DNA of 64,000 nucleotides, taken from the NCBI GenBank assembly GCA_964509205.1, contig CAZDVW010000007.1:1-64000 (forward strand), given 5' to 3'. Of the stretch, positions 1-8,479 are shown one piece after another (positions within the stretch are counted from its first letter, which is position 1; each line of letters begins with the position of its first letter). Origin of the DNA: Duodenibacillus sp964509205. Its GTDB lineage: Bacteria > Pseudomonadota > Gammaproteobacteria > Burkholderiales > Burkholderiaceae_F. The notes beneath the pieces were generated by a model. That model worked only from the letters and a program-made list of their open reading frames with translations, made no database searches and was not told the DNA's origin. A program made the position numbers and the translations under genes.

Positions 1-58
1 CGATGGCGCTGCTCTGTGGATCCAAAAAATGACTCTCGCCGTGCGTCAGCCCTGTCTC

Positions 59-1081
59 CTATTCGGACAGTTGGACACACGCCGGTCTTCTGACGCCCTT
101 TTCGTCATAGATCTGGATATTTTCCCTTAACCAAGGCGCTTTTTCGACAAGACCCGGAATCACCTCATCACAAAGAACTGCTGTGGCAGCCTTGTAACAG
201 GCATCCACAAGAAGTTTGTCTTCAGACTGTTCAGAAATCATCACGAGATCGCGATAAAGCACGGGTTCCGGCATCGGAACAGCCACAACCCCATCCACAA
301 GAGCCCGCGTCTGCAACACCGTTGAAGGACGCGTAATCGTCCATCCGAGATTGTTCCGTATCAGAGAAACCATGACGGTATTGCTGTCAACCTCGATTTT
401 GTTCGGAAGCGACAGATACTGTGAAGACAAGTAGATTTCGTTCAGTCGCCCGCCCCCGCTTTCATGATGATAGAAAATACAAGGTTTCCCGCAAAACTGC
501 AGATCCGACCACTTCCAAGGACCTTTCTTGCTATTGGCCATCTTCTCAGGAAGAAGCAACAATGACGGTTCACGAAAAAGCAACCGTCTATTAAGTCCTT
601 GGATTCCCGGGAAAAGATCGCTTGAAATAATGATGTCGAGTTTGCGCTCCAGCAGATGCTTTAAAAGCACATTGGAAGTTGACGTCACCTGCAAAATGCG
701 GGAAGTCACAGGAAGGAGCTTTTCAATCAAACTGGGGACAAGATCGAGCGAAAGGCTTTCGACACACCCTAGTCGAATCGTTGGGTTTAATGCATTTCGC
801 AACTTTAGTCGGCCAACGGTTTCGTTTAAGGCGTCGGCATGGCGCTTGATTTCATAATAGAGGGCTTTGCCCTCCGGAGTCGGCGCAATCGGCCGACATG
901 TTCTGTCAAAAAGCGCAACGCCCAGTTTTCCTTCAAACTCCAAAATACGCCGAGAAACAGACGACTGCGTCTGCCCGATGGTTTGGGCGGTTTTCGAAAA
1001 ACTCCGTGTTTCGCAAAGCATGACGAAAAGCATGGCATCTTCGTCAAATAGGCTCATCCTTTGGCTGTGTTTCGCACTCAT
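59..1081 (-). CDS. LysR-family transcriptional regulator
   Basis: This 340-residue protein has the usual LysR layout. The N-terminal winged helix-turn-helix lies at about residues 15-75 and includes the stretch SFSKTAQTIGQTQSSVSRRI followed by LEFEGKLGVALFDR. The rest is a periplasmic-binding-like effector domain. The ATG at 1081 is preceded by a strong GAGGGGG ribosome site. It is divergent from the dcu/aspartase operon across a 228-bp gap that contains a T-N11-A type dyad (1170-1190), so control of that operon is the obvious inference. The effector is unknown; fumarate, succinate or aspartate would fit the context. The family is certain, the target is inferred. Confidence 0.9.
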   Translation of the reverse strand: MSAKHSQRMSLFDEDAMLFVMLCETRSFSKTAQTIGQTQSSVSRRILEFEGKLGVALFDRTCRPIAPTPEGKALYYEIKRHADALNETVGRLKLRNALNPTIRLGCVESLSLDLVPSLIEKLLPVTSRILQVTSTSNVLLKHLLERKLDIIISSDLFPGIQGLNRRLLFREPSLLLLPEKMANSKKGPWKWSDLQFCGKPCIFYHHESGGGRLNEIYLSSQYLSLPNKIEVDSNTVMVSLIRNNLGWTITRPSTVLQTRALVDGVVAVPMPEPVLYRDLVMISEQSEDKLLVDACYKAATAVLCDEVIPGLVEKAPWLRENIQIYDEKGVRRPACVQLSE

Positions 1082-1169
1082 CGGTTCCCCCTCTTTAAGG
1101 TTCCGTTTCAGCTTGAGTTAAAACCGTTCAGTTTGTCATTATCCGAACCTCGCCGAAAAATCCCTCTGA

Positions 1170-1190
1170 AGTATTCCTCAGAAACATACT
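1170..1190. promoter_or_regulatory. Candidate LysR-type operator (AGTAT-N11-ATACT)
   Basis: AGTAT at 1170-1174 and ATACT at 1186-1190 form a perfect five-base dyad separated by 11 bases. This is the classical T-N11-A recognition motif of LysR regulators. It sits in the divergent gap between the LysR gene and the dcu transporter, about 120 bp upstream of the latter. Assignment to this regulator is inference. Confidence 0.5.
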
Positions 1191-1309
1191 GACTATTCCC
1201 TAGATGAAATTCCGGTAACGACTCGACTCCTTAGAACTTTACCTTAACGCTGTTCATCCGAAGGACTTACGCTCTAAGGATATTCACTCATACACCAAAG
1301 GAGATTTCC

Positions 1310-2623
1310 ATGATTTGGCTTGAAGCATTCATCATTCTGGCTTGCATCATGATCGGTGCAAGAAAGAACGGCGTTGCCATGGGCTTTGCAGGCGGCGTCG
1401 GACTCGTACTCTTGGTTTTTGTCTTTGGCTTGCGCCCGAGCTCGCCCCCGGTCAACGTGTTGTTGATCATCACAGCCGTTTCGGCAATGGCTGCGACGCT
1501 GCAGTGCGCCGGCGGCCTTGACCTTCTCGTGGCCGTCGCCGAGAAGATTTTGCGCAGCAACCCGAACCGCATCACGGTCATGGCTCCGATTGTGACCTTT
1601 ATCTTCACGATGTTCACGGGAACCAGTTATGTGGCCATGGCCATCTACCCGGTGATCTCAGAAGTTGCTCTGGAAGCCAACATTCGCGTTGAGCGTCCGA
1701 TGTCGATTGCCATGGTTGCCAGCCAGCACGGCATCTCCGCCTCTCCGGTCTCTGCCTCCACTGCCGCTTTGCTCGGCGTCTTGGCCATTCACGGCGTCAC
1801 GCTCGGACAAATCATGTTGGTTGCCATCCCCTCGATCTTCATCGGCTGCATGCTCGGTGCTTTGAGCGTTTACAAGCGAGGCGTTGAACTCGAACAGGAT
1901 CCGGAATTCCAACGTCGTCTGAAGTCCGGCGAACTCGTGCATCAAACCAATCGCCCGGCCTACGTTCCCACCCGCGAAGCGAAGCTTTCCGTCACGATCT
2001 TCGGCATTGCCGTTGCACTGATCGTCTTGCTCGGCAGTTTCAAGGGACTGATGCCGACCTGGAACGTCAATGGCAAACTGGTTCGCCTTTCGATCCCGAA
2101 TGCAATTGAAATGATTGCATTTGCGGCCTCCTTCCTTATGGTTCTGACCTGCAACATTGCTCCCGGAAAAATCGCCAAATCGGGCGTCTTCACAGCCGGT
2201 ATGACAGGCGTGATCGCCATTTTCGGTATCGCTTGGATGACCGATACGTTCTTCCTTGCTCATAAGGCTGAGTTCATTGCCAGCCTTGGAAGCACCGTTC
2301 AGGCCTATCCGTGGCTCTTCGGCATCGTTCTTTTCGGCATGAGTGCACTGCTTTTGAGCCAGGGTGCCACGACAAGCTCTCTGATGCCGATCGGCGCCTC
2401 TCTCGGACTTCCGGTCGGATCGCTCGTGGCCATGGCTCCGGCTGTCAACGGATTGTTCTTCTTCCCGGCAACCGGTTCTGCCATCAGTGCTCTGACTTTT
2501 GACCGTTCCGGCACAACACGCATCGGCAAATACGTTTTGAACCACAGTTATCAGCGTCCGGGATTCGTGACCTGCATCAGCTCTGTGGTCATCGGCTTTG
2601 CTCTTGCGGCTGTCGTCTTTTAA
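1310..2623 (+). CDS. Anaerobic C4-dicarboxylate transporter, DcuA/DcuB family
   Basis: This 437-residue polytopic inner-membrane protein is of typical Dcu length. It has about ten to twelve hydrophobic segments and the conserved early stretch MIGARKNGVAMGFAGGVGL, plus GTSYVAMAIYPVISEVAL and ASQHGISASPVSASTAALLG. Dcu carriers exchange fumarate, malate or aspartate for succinate during anaerobic fumarate respiration. An AAGGAGA ribosome site precedes the ATG. It is the first gene of an operon with two aspartase-type lyases, 27 bp upstream of the first, which supports aspartate uptake and deamination to fumarate. I cannot tell DcuA from DcuB by eye. Confidence 0.9.
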   Translation: MIWLEAFIILACIMIGARKNGVAMGFAGGVGLVLLVFVFGLRPSSPPVNVLLIITAVSAMAATLQCAGGLDLLVAVAEKILRSNPNRITVMAPIVTFIFTMFTGTSYVAMAIYPVISEVALEANIRVERPMSIAMVASQHGISASPVSASTAALLGVLAIHGVTLGQIMLVAIPSIFIGCMLGALSVYKRGVELEQDPEFQRRLKSGELVHQTNRPAYVPTREAKLSVTIFGIAVALIVLLGSFKGLMPTWNVNGKLVRLSIPNAIEMIAFAASFLMVLTCNIAPGKIAKSGVFTAGMTGVIAIFGIAWMTDTFFLAHKAEFIASLGSTVQAYPWLFGIVLFGMSALLLSQGATTSSLMPIGASLGLPVGSLVAMAPAVNGLFFFPATGSAISALTFDRSGTTRIGKYVLNHSYQRPGFVTCISSVVIGFALAAVVF

Positions 2624-2650
2624 CCCAATTCTTCAACAAGGAGACACACC

Positions 2651-4105
2651 ATGCGAATGGAACACGATGCTCTCGGCGACCTTCCGGTTCCCGAAGAGGC
2701 CTATTACGGAATTCAAACCGTTCGTTGCGCTGCCAACTACGACGTTACGAACCACACGTTTAACGAACTGCCTCGCGTGATTCGGGCAGTTGCAGAGGTC
2801 AAAAAAGCCTGCGCCATCACCAATGCGGAAATCGGCGCTCTGGATCCGAAAAAAGCCGAAGCCATTGAACAAGCCTGCGACGAGATTATCGCAGGGAAGA
2901 TGGCCGGACAATTCCCTGTCAACATCTGGCGCTCTCACGGAACGGGCGTCAATATGAACGTCAATGAGGTGATTGCCAACCGAGCCAATGAAATCCTGAC
3001 CGGACACAAAGGGTACGATGCCGTGCATCCGAATACCCACGTCAATATGTGTCAGTCGAGCAACGACACATATCCGGCCGCGGAAGCCATTGTCTTGTAC
3101 CGCATGATCGGCGATGCGCTTGAAGCCATCGAGTACATGGAAAACGCTCTGGCGGCGAAAGCCATTGAATTCAAAGATGACGTTCGTCTCGGACGCACCT
3201 GCATGCAGGATGCCGTGCCGATGACATTCGGACAAGTTTTCGGCGGATGGCATGCGATGATGAAGAGAAACCGCGTGCGTTTGGAGAAAATGCGCCCCGA
3301 GTTCCAAGAGACAATTCTCGGAGCAACGGTTCTCGGAACGGGCATCGGTCAGATGCCTGGCTATCACGAGGCAATCTACAAGAACTTTTCGAAGGTCGTC
3401 GGCTTTGAAATGCGTCAGGCTGCGATGCAAGGCGAAGTGATCGAAGACAGCGCTCTTTTTGACGGCTCGGCCAACAACGACGGACTCATGGTGCTTCTCG
3501 GCACACTCAAGGCCATTGCCTGCGCCGGCGGCAAGATCGGCAACGATCTTTACATCTTCTCTTCGGGGCCGAGAACAGGCATCGGCGAATTCACACTTCC
3601 CTCAATTGCCCCGGGCAGTTCCATTATGCCCGGCAAACTCAACCCCTACATGCCGGAACTGCTCCTGCAGATCATGCAGCAGGTCATCAGCCACGACCAT
3701 GTCGCCACACTCACCATCAACGAGTCGGAACTCGATCTGTGTTCGAGCACCTGTGCCTCGTTCTTGGGTGCCATGGAGTCGCTCGAACTCATCACAAAGG
3801 GATTTAGGCTCTTTACGGATCTGTGCTTAAAAGGCATCGGCATTAATCGCGAGAAGGCTCGTCACAACGCCGAGATGTCAACGTCGAATGCCACGATGGT
3901 AAGCGCCCTGTACGGTTATCCGATCGGAACAAAGATCGCTCAGATGGCCTACAAAGAAAATATTTCCTGCAAAGAAGCCGCTTTGCGCGAAGGGCTGATC
4001 GCACCGGAAATTGCCGAAGATCTCTTTGACGTCAAGAAACTGGCGCACCGCAAAGACACTGTTGAAATGTTCCGCAAATACAGCGGACTGCGCACGATCG
4101 ATTAA
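2651..4105 (+). CDS. aspA: Aspartate ammonia-lyase (first copy)
   Basis: This 484-residue member of the aspartase/fumarase superfamily converts L-aspartate to fumarate and ammonia. The superfamily signature GSSIMPGKLNP is present in the flexible catalytic loop, as are the substrate-site stretch NMCQSSNDTYP and the region GRTCMQDAVPMTFGQ. Fumarases normally have Thr-His and aspartases Thr-Gln at the RTx position; here it is Thr-Cys (C184), so substrate assignment is not absolute. An AAGGAGA ribosome site precedes the start. Its place between a dicarboxylate transporter and a close paralogue argues for aspartase in fumarate supply. Confidence 0.82.
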   Translation: MRMEHDALGDLPVPEEAYYGIQTVRCAANYDVTNHTFNELPRVIRAVAEVKKACAITNAEIGALDPKKAEAIEQACDEIIAGKMAGQFPVNIWRSHGTGVNMNVNEVIANRANEILTGHKGYDAVHPNTHVNMCQSSNDTYPAAEAIVLYRMIGDALEAIEYMENALAAKAIEFKDDVRLGRTCMQDAVPMTFGQVFGGWHAMMKRNRVRLEKMRPEFQETILGATVLGTGIGQMPGYHEAIYKNFSKVVGFEMRQAAMQGEVIEDSALFDGSANNDGLMVLLGTLKAIACAGGKIGNDLYIFSSGPRTGIGEFTLPSIAPGSSIMPGKLNPYMPELLLQIMQQVISHDHVATLTINESELDLCSSTCASFLGAMESLELITKGFRLFTDLCLKGIGINREKARHNAEMSTSNATMVSALYGYPIGTKIAQMAYKENISCKEAALREGLIAPEIAEDLFDVKKLAHRKDTVEMFRKYSGLRTID

Positions 4106-4123
4106 TGAGAGGAGTGAACCACT

Positions 4124-5554
4124 ATGTCTCAAATGCGAATTGAACACGACGGTCTCGGGGAACTTGAAATCCCGGCCGAAGCCTACTACGGCATTGTCAC
4201 CGAAAGAAACCGCCGCGCTTTTGACGTCGGCCCCTTGACGCTTGACGACTATCCGAGCTACATCCGTTCGGTGGCCATCTGCAAGATTGCCTGCGCCCGC
4301 GCAAATGTCGAAATCGGCGCCTTGGATCCGGAAAAAGCCAAATACATTGAGCTTGCCGCCCGAGAAGTCGCTGAAGGAAAGATGAAAGGACAATTCGTCG
4401 TCAACATCTATCGCGGTTCGGGCACCCCGACGAACATGATCGTCAACGAGGTCGTCGCTCACCGTGCCAACGAACTGATGACGGGAAACAAACAAGGGCC
4501 GATTCATCCGAACACGCACGTCAATATGTGCCAGTCAACCAATGACCTCATTCCGACCGCGAAGGAAATGGTCATCTACGACGAATTAGGCAAAGTCATT
4601 GAAGCCACCGAAGTGCTGCAAGCCAGCCTTGAAGCCAAAGCCAAGGAATTTGCCGACGTCATCAAGATGGGCCGCACGTGTCTACAGGATGCTGTCCCGC
4701 TGACGCTCGGACAAGAGTTCGGTGCCTTTGCGCATGCGGCAGGACGACTCGTAAAGCGCCTCAAACTCGAGCGCGAACACTGGAACAAGTCGTGCTTGGG
4801 CGGCACTGCCGTCGGAACAGGCATGAGCTGTCTGCCGGGTTTCCGGAGCGTAATTGCCAAACACTTAAGCGACGTTTGCGCACGTCCGATTGAAACAGAG
4901 GACGATCTGTTTGACGGCATGATGGCCACAGACGGTCTTGTCATCGCACACGCCCACGTTCAGGCTTTGGCCACACTGGTCTGGAAGATGGCGCGCGACA
5001 TCCGCCTGCTTGCCTCCGGTCCGCGAGCCGGCTTCGGAGAAATCAATCTTCCGGCTGTCGCCCCCGGCAGTTCGATCATGCCCGGTAAGGTCAATCCGGT
5101 GATTCCGGAGATGGTCTTTCTCTCGACAGATCGCGTGAGCGCCAACCACTCGGGATTGGTCTCGGGCATTCTCTCTGGATGGCTTGAACTCGGAACCTCT
5201 TCGGGAATCCCCGTGAAAAGCTTCATCGAATCGTGCGACCTGCTTTCTCGCTCGATGAAAGTGTTTGCGAAAAAGTGCATTGACGGCATCACGGCTAACC
5301 GCGAACACTGCCGCTCAATGACAGAAATGTCGACCTCTCTGGCGACGATGGTCAGCACACTCTTCGGCTACGAAGTCGGCACCAAGATCGCTCACCTTGC
5401 CTTGGATGAAAACATCACCTGCAAGGAAGCCGCCAAGCGAAGCGGTCTGTTGCCCGACGAAGTCGTCGAAGAACTTTTTGATGTGAACTCAATGACGGAT
5501 CCTGACAAGATGGAAGCGCTCTTTAAGAAGTACAAGACGCTGCGTCACGTCTGA
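4124..5554 (+). CDS. Aspartate ammonia-lyase-like protein (second copy)
   Basis: This 476-residue paralogue lies 18 bp after the first lyase. It shares the EHDGLGELEIPAEAYYGI start, NMCQSTND, GRTCLQDAVPLTLGQEF and GSSIMPGKVNPVIPE motifs. Like its neighbour it carries Cys (C186) in place of the fumarase His or aspartase Gln after RT. The two copies have diverged clearly across their length, including around the TNM-NEV segment (VNMNVNEV versus TNMIVNEV), so they may differ in substrate or affinity. Possible functions are aspartase, fumarase or a related amino-acid lyase; aspartase-like is the best reading. Confidence 0.75.
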   Translation: MSQMRIEHDGLGELEIPAEAYYGIVTERNRRAFDVGPLTLDDYPSYIRSVAICKIACARANVEIGALDPEKAKYIELAAREVAEGKMKGQFVVNIYRGSGTPTNMIVNEVVAHRANELMTGNKQGPIHPNTHVNMCQSTNDLIPTAKEMVIYDELGKVIEATEVLQASLEAKAKEFADVIKMGRTCLQDAVPLTLGQEFGAFAHAAGRLVKRLKLEREHWNKSCLGGTAVGTGMSCLPGFRSVIAKHLSDVCARPIETEDDLFDGMMATDGLVIAHAHVQALATLVWKMARDIRLLASGPRAGFGEINLPAVAPGSSIMPGKVNPVIPEMVFLSTDRVSANHSGLVSGILSGWLELGTSSGIPVKSFIESCDLLSRSMKVFAKKCIDGITANREHCRSMTEMSTSLATMVSTLFGYEVGTKIAHLALDENITCKEAAKRSGLLPDEVVEELFDVNSMTDPDKMEALFKKYKTLRHV

Positions 5555-5577
5555 TTCTGAATTGATCTTCCCTCTCT

Positions 5578-5610
5578 CCCCCGATTCGCATCCCCTTCGC
5601 GAATCGGGGG
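5578..5610 (+). terminator. Perfect 12-bp stem hairpin between lyase and exporter genes
   Basis: CCCCCGATTCGC at 5578-5589 is the exact reverse complement of GCGAATCGGGGG at 5599-5610, leaving a 9-base loop. No T-run follows, so it is not a textbook intrinsic terminator. It ends about 13 bases before the GAGGT ribosome site of the exporter. It may act as an mRNA 3'-end stabiliser, processing site or attenuator. Confidence 0.5.
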
Positions 5611-5630
5611 ATCGCTCCGAGGTAACTACC

Positions 5631-6512
5631 ATGAATCGTGCAGCTCTTCACGGGCCGATCCTTGTTTTAGCCGGATCCCTATGCTTTTCAACAAGCGGGT
5701 TTTTGCAAGCCGTCGCTCCGGCCGAAGCGACGCCTTACGTTGTTGCCGGTTGCCGCATGCTCATCGGCGCAGCTGCTCTGTTTCTGTACAGTCTTTTAAT
5801 GGGCAGACGGCTCAATCTTCGCAACTGGCCGGTCAAGAACGTTGCTCTCTATGCGATCGCACTTTGGTCGTATCAGGTCACATTTTTCAATTCGCTTTTG
5901 ATTGTCGGCGTAGCCATCGGAACGGTGGTTTCGATCGGTGTGACACCCATTGCGTCAGGAATCATTTCGTGGATTTTTGAAAAGAAAGCCCCTCCGGCTG
6001 CTTGGTATCCTGCGACGGCCTTAGCTGTCGCAGGACTTTTCTTCATCAATTCCATTGAAAATGCGAATTTTCAGTGGACTGACCTTCTTTTGCCGATTCT
6101 CGCAGGCGTCTGCTACGCCGTTGAAATCTGCGTTTCCAAGCCGCTTACAGCACATCACACAGCCGAAGAATCCATGATGCTCATTATGTTCATCGTCGGA
6201 CTCGGTCTTTTGCCGTTCTTTTTCTTTTATCCCGTTTCGTGGATCTTCACGGGATCGGGTCTTCTTGTGACGGGAAGTCTCGGTATTGTGACAGCCGCAT
6301 GCGCTTTTTCTCTTCTTGTTGCAGGCCTTAAGACAACAGCACCTGCCACAGCCTCAACTCTGGCGCTTGCCGAACCGATGGGAGCCGCTTTGCTTGGCAT
6401 TTTTGCTTTAGGCGAACCGTGTACGCTCAAGACAGCCACCGGAATCGGACTGATTTTTATTTCAATCCTAGTCTTGGTGGCCGGAGAATCGAAAAAGAAA
6501 GATCCGCAATAA
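5631..6512 (+). CDS. DMT-superfamily (EamA) transporter
   Basis: This 293-residue protein has about ten hydrophobic segments arranged as two EamA repeats, typical of drug/metabolite exporters such as RhaT/YdcZ/RarD relatives. The ATG at 5631 is preferred over in-frame codons further upstream because GAGGT lies eight bases before it and the upstream extension would run through a strong hairpin. It follows the aspartase genes in the same direction and may export an amino acid or dicarboxylate, but the substrate cannot be read from the sequence. A bidirectional terminator follows. Confidence 0.82.
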   Translation: MNRAALHGPILVLAGSLCFSTSGFLQAVAPAEATPYVVAGCRMLIGAAALFLYSLLMGRRLNLRNWPVKNVALYAIALWSYQVTFFNSLLIVGVAIGTVVSIGVTPIASGIISWIFEKKAPPAAWYPATALAVAGLFFINSIENANFQWTDLLLPILAGVCYAVEICVSKPLTAHHTAEESMMLIMFIVGLGLLPFFFFYPVSWIFTGSGLLVTGSLGIVTAACAFSLLVAGLKTTAPATASTLALAEPMGAALLGIFALGEPCTLKTATGIGLIFISILVLVAGESKKKDPQ

Positions 6513-6537
6513 CCATCAATTCCAACCCCTCTCAAGC

Positions 6538-6564
6538 AAAGCGCCTTCGTGATGAAGGCGCTTT
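6538..6564. terminator. Bidirectional intrinsic terminator
   Basis: AAAGCGCCTTC at 6538-6548 pairs perfectly with GAAGGCGCTTT at 6554-6564 over a five-base loop. T-rich flanks follow on the plus strand and A-rich flanks precede. It separates the convergent exporter and threonine aldolase genes and can serve both. Confidence 0.75.
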
Positions 6565-6587
6565 ATTCATTCTTAAGAAGATTGCGA

Positions 6588-7646
6588 TTAGCTCTCTTTT
6601 TTTGCTTCTGCCAGCAGTGAACAGAGCGTCTTGACGTTTTCTTCGGTTGTAGCCCAGCTTGTGGCAAAACGCACAACGGTGTGCGTTGCGTCCCTGCGCT
6701 CCCAGAAACTAAAGTCAACCTTCGTCTGAAGGCGCTGCATCTCGGTGTTTTCCATCTCCACAAAAATTTGATTTGTCGGCGAGTCAAAGCAGAGCGTGAA
6801 ACCGGCGCGGCGAAGAGCTAAGCGGATGTCATCGGCCAAACGAATTGCTTTCTTGCCGATCTCAAAATACAAGTTGTCTGTAAAAAGCGTATCGAATTGA
6901 AGCCCGAGAAGACGCCCTTTGGCGAGCAGTGCCCCATGTTGTTTAATCAGTGTGAAAAAATGAGGAATCCGCTTCGGATCGGGAACAACAACCGCTTCGC
7001 CAAAAAGGGCTCCGCACTTGGTTCCGCCGATGTAAAAGGCATCGCAAAGACGAGCCAAATCGGCAAGCGAAACGTCATTTTGTTCGCAGGCGAGCGCATA
7101 GGCCAATCGCGCACCGTCAAGATACAGTGCAATGCCGTGCTGACGGCAAACGGCACTTAACGCTTCGAGTTCTGAAAGAGAGTAAATCGTTCCGTACTCG
7201 GTCGGCTGCGACACATAAAGCATGGCCGGCTGCACCATGTGATCACGATTGCCGTCGGCCTCAAAACCTTCTAGATAATCTTGAACCTGAGAAGCGGCAA
7301 GCTTTCCGTTCGTATGAGCAAGCGTTAAAACTTTATGGCCCGTAAACTCGATGGCTCCCGCTTCATGCAGGCTCACGTGCCCGGTATCAGCCGCAATCAC
7401 ACCCTCGCCATTGCGAAGCATTGAGTCAATCACCGTGGCATTGGTCTGTGTTCCCCCGACAAGGAAATAAACCATCGCATCGGATTTGGCACAGGCTTGA
7501 CGGATCTTGTCGACGGCGCTTTTCGAATAGGGATCCAATCCATATCCGGTAGTCTGTTCCAAATTGCTCTCGCAAAGGCGCTTCAAGATAGCAGGATGAG
7601 CACCTTCGAGATAATCACTGGCAAAAGAAAGTTTTGGACTCATCAT
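6588..7646 (-). CDS. Low-specificity threonine aldolase-like PLP enzyme
   Basis: This 352-residue fold-type I PLP enzyme is of the beta-eliminating lyase family. It matches low-specificity L-threonine aldolases, which cleave threonine or allo-threonine to glycine and acetaldehyde. Diagnostic stretches are FLVGGTQTNATV near residue 60, DTGHVSLHEAG, LYLDGARLAYAL with the PLP-binding Asp, and the Schiff-base lysine context YIGGTKCGALFGEAVV. Two adjacent ATG codons (7646 and 7643) are possible starts. It is a single gene, convergent with the exporter. Confidence 0.85.
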   Translation of the reverse strand: MMSPKLSFASDYLEGAHPAILKRLCESNLEQTTGYGLDPYSKSAVDKIRQACAKSDAMVYFLVGGTQTNATVIDSMLRNGEGVIAADTGHVSLHEAGAIEFTGHKVLTLAHTNGKLAASQVQDYLEGFEADGNRDHMVQPAMLYVSQPTEYGTIYSLSELEALSAVCRQHGIALYLDGARLAYALACEQNDVSLADLARLCDAFYIGGTKCGALFGEAVVVPDPKRIPHFFTLIKQHGALLAKGRLLGLQFDTLFTDNLYFEIGKKAIRLADDIRLALRRAGFTLCFDSPTNQIFVEMENTEMQRLQTKVDFSFWERRDATHTVVRFATSWATTEENVKTLCSLLAEAKKES

Positions 7647-7723
7647 TAAAAAACTAAAGAAAACAGAGTGAGAGATTTTAACTTTCTTCAGAGAGTTCCA
7701 AATTCACAATAAGAGATCAATAA

Positions 7724-8005
7724 AGTTTTAAAAGTCCACGACCAATTGAAGTCTTTGAATGGTACAGTTCAAACTCAGGGCTATCCGGCGCATATCGCAC
7801 TGAGACGATGAATTCACGACCGAAACGCAACTTTCCGCAAAATAGTTTTAAGTATCGCCTCTGCAATTGTCTGCGGCTCCGGCTATCGTCTCACTTTTCC
7901 CTCAAAGGCAAAGACATTCGTCGTGCACAGAGCACGGTTAATCTCCCGATTGAAGACTGTACCGATTTTTTTGAGGAAGCCTGCAATGAAAACATTGAAA
8001 GTTAA
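7724..8005 (+). pseudogene. Possible decayed RelE/HigB-type toxin upstream of antitoxin
   Basis: One frame is open from 7724 with no credible early start and reads IEVFEWYSS near 7745, like the beginning of small HI1419-type toxins. The frame of the antitoxin gene reads CGSGYRLTF near 7872, resembling the GPGYRVYF core of those toxins. The first frame resumes with STVNLPIEDCTDFFEEA before the antitoxin, resembling the toxin C-terminus. This suggests a frameshifted and shortened toxin gene. The match is by eye and weak. Confidence 0.3.
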
Positions 8006-8306
8006 AAAAATGACTGTTAAGGACTTCATCCGAGACGATAAATCTACGGTTGCTTTCCTCAACGAAATGACACGTCTGGACGAAGGCGACGGCTCCATGG
8101 TTAGAACGGCAATCGGCGAAATCGTGAAATGCCACAACATCTCTGAAGTCGCCAAAACTGCCTGTGTTTCACGCGCTAGCCTTTATGGCGCCTTCAGAAA
8201 AGACGGGAATCCGTCTTTCGACATGGTGCAAAAAGTTCTCACTGCTATGGGTCTTGGCATTCGCTTCGTTCCGCTTGATGGAAACAAGCCGCACCAACCT
8301 GTCTAA
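7986..8306 (+). CDS. Antitoxin-like HTH protein (HI1420/HigA-like family)
   Basis: This 106-residue protein begins MKTLKVKKMTVKDF; the ATG at 7986 has a GAGGAAG site seven bases upstream. The C-terminal half (about residues 50-95) is a helix-turn-helix of the type found in addiction-module antidote proteins: ISEVAKTACVSRASLYGAF followed by NPSFDMVQKVLTAMGLGIRF. Such proteins usually lie directly downstream of a RelE-like toxin, neutralise it and repress the operon. Here no intact toxin is present, only a possible degenerate remnant, so it may be an orphan antitoxin or a stand-alone regulator. Confidence 0.78.
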   Translation: MKTLKVKKMTVKDFIRDDKSTVAFLNEMTRLDEGDGSMVRTAIGEIVKCHNISEVAKTACVSRASLYGAFRKDGNPSFDMVQKVLTAMGLGIRFVPLDGNKPHQPV

Positions 8307-8479
8307 CTTGTCGACTGAAGCGTCGCTGTAAAGACCTACGCCTTTTGGTGGCGGCCTTCGCTTACTAAGACACGCTTAACAACCAAGAATATGGTTGCAA
8401 GAGCCTAACTGCTTCTTCCCACCAGAAAGATCGAAAAGCGATGGCCGAGACCATCCTCAGTCCTGTCGCTTCGAAAGTT

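Noticed and set aside
1658..2545. Long open frame antisense to the dcu gene
   Set aside because: It is rich in charged residues with no family features and lies wholly opposite a clear transporter gene; a composition shadow.
4124..5554. Calling the second lyase class II fumarase
   Set aside because: The RTH motif of fumarases is RTC here and the MCQSTND stretch is aspartase-like; fumarase remains only an alternative.
5562..5630. Upstream start for the DMT exporter
   Set aside because: It would translate through a perfect hairpin; the ATG at 5631 has a proper ribosome site.
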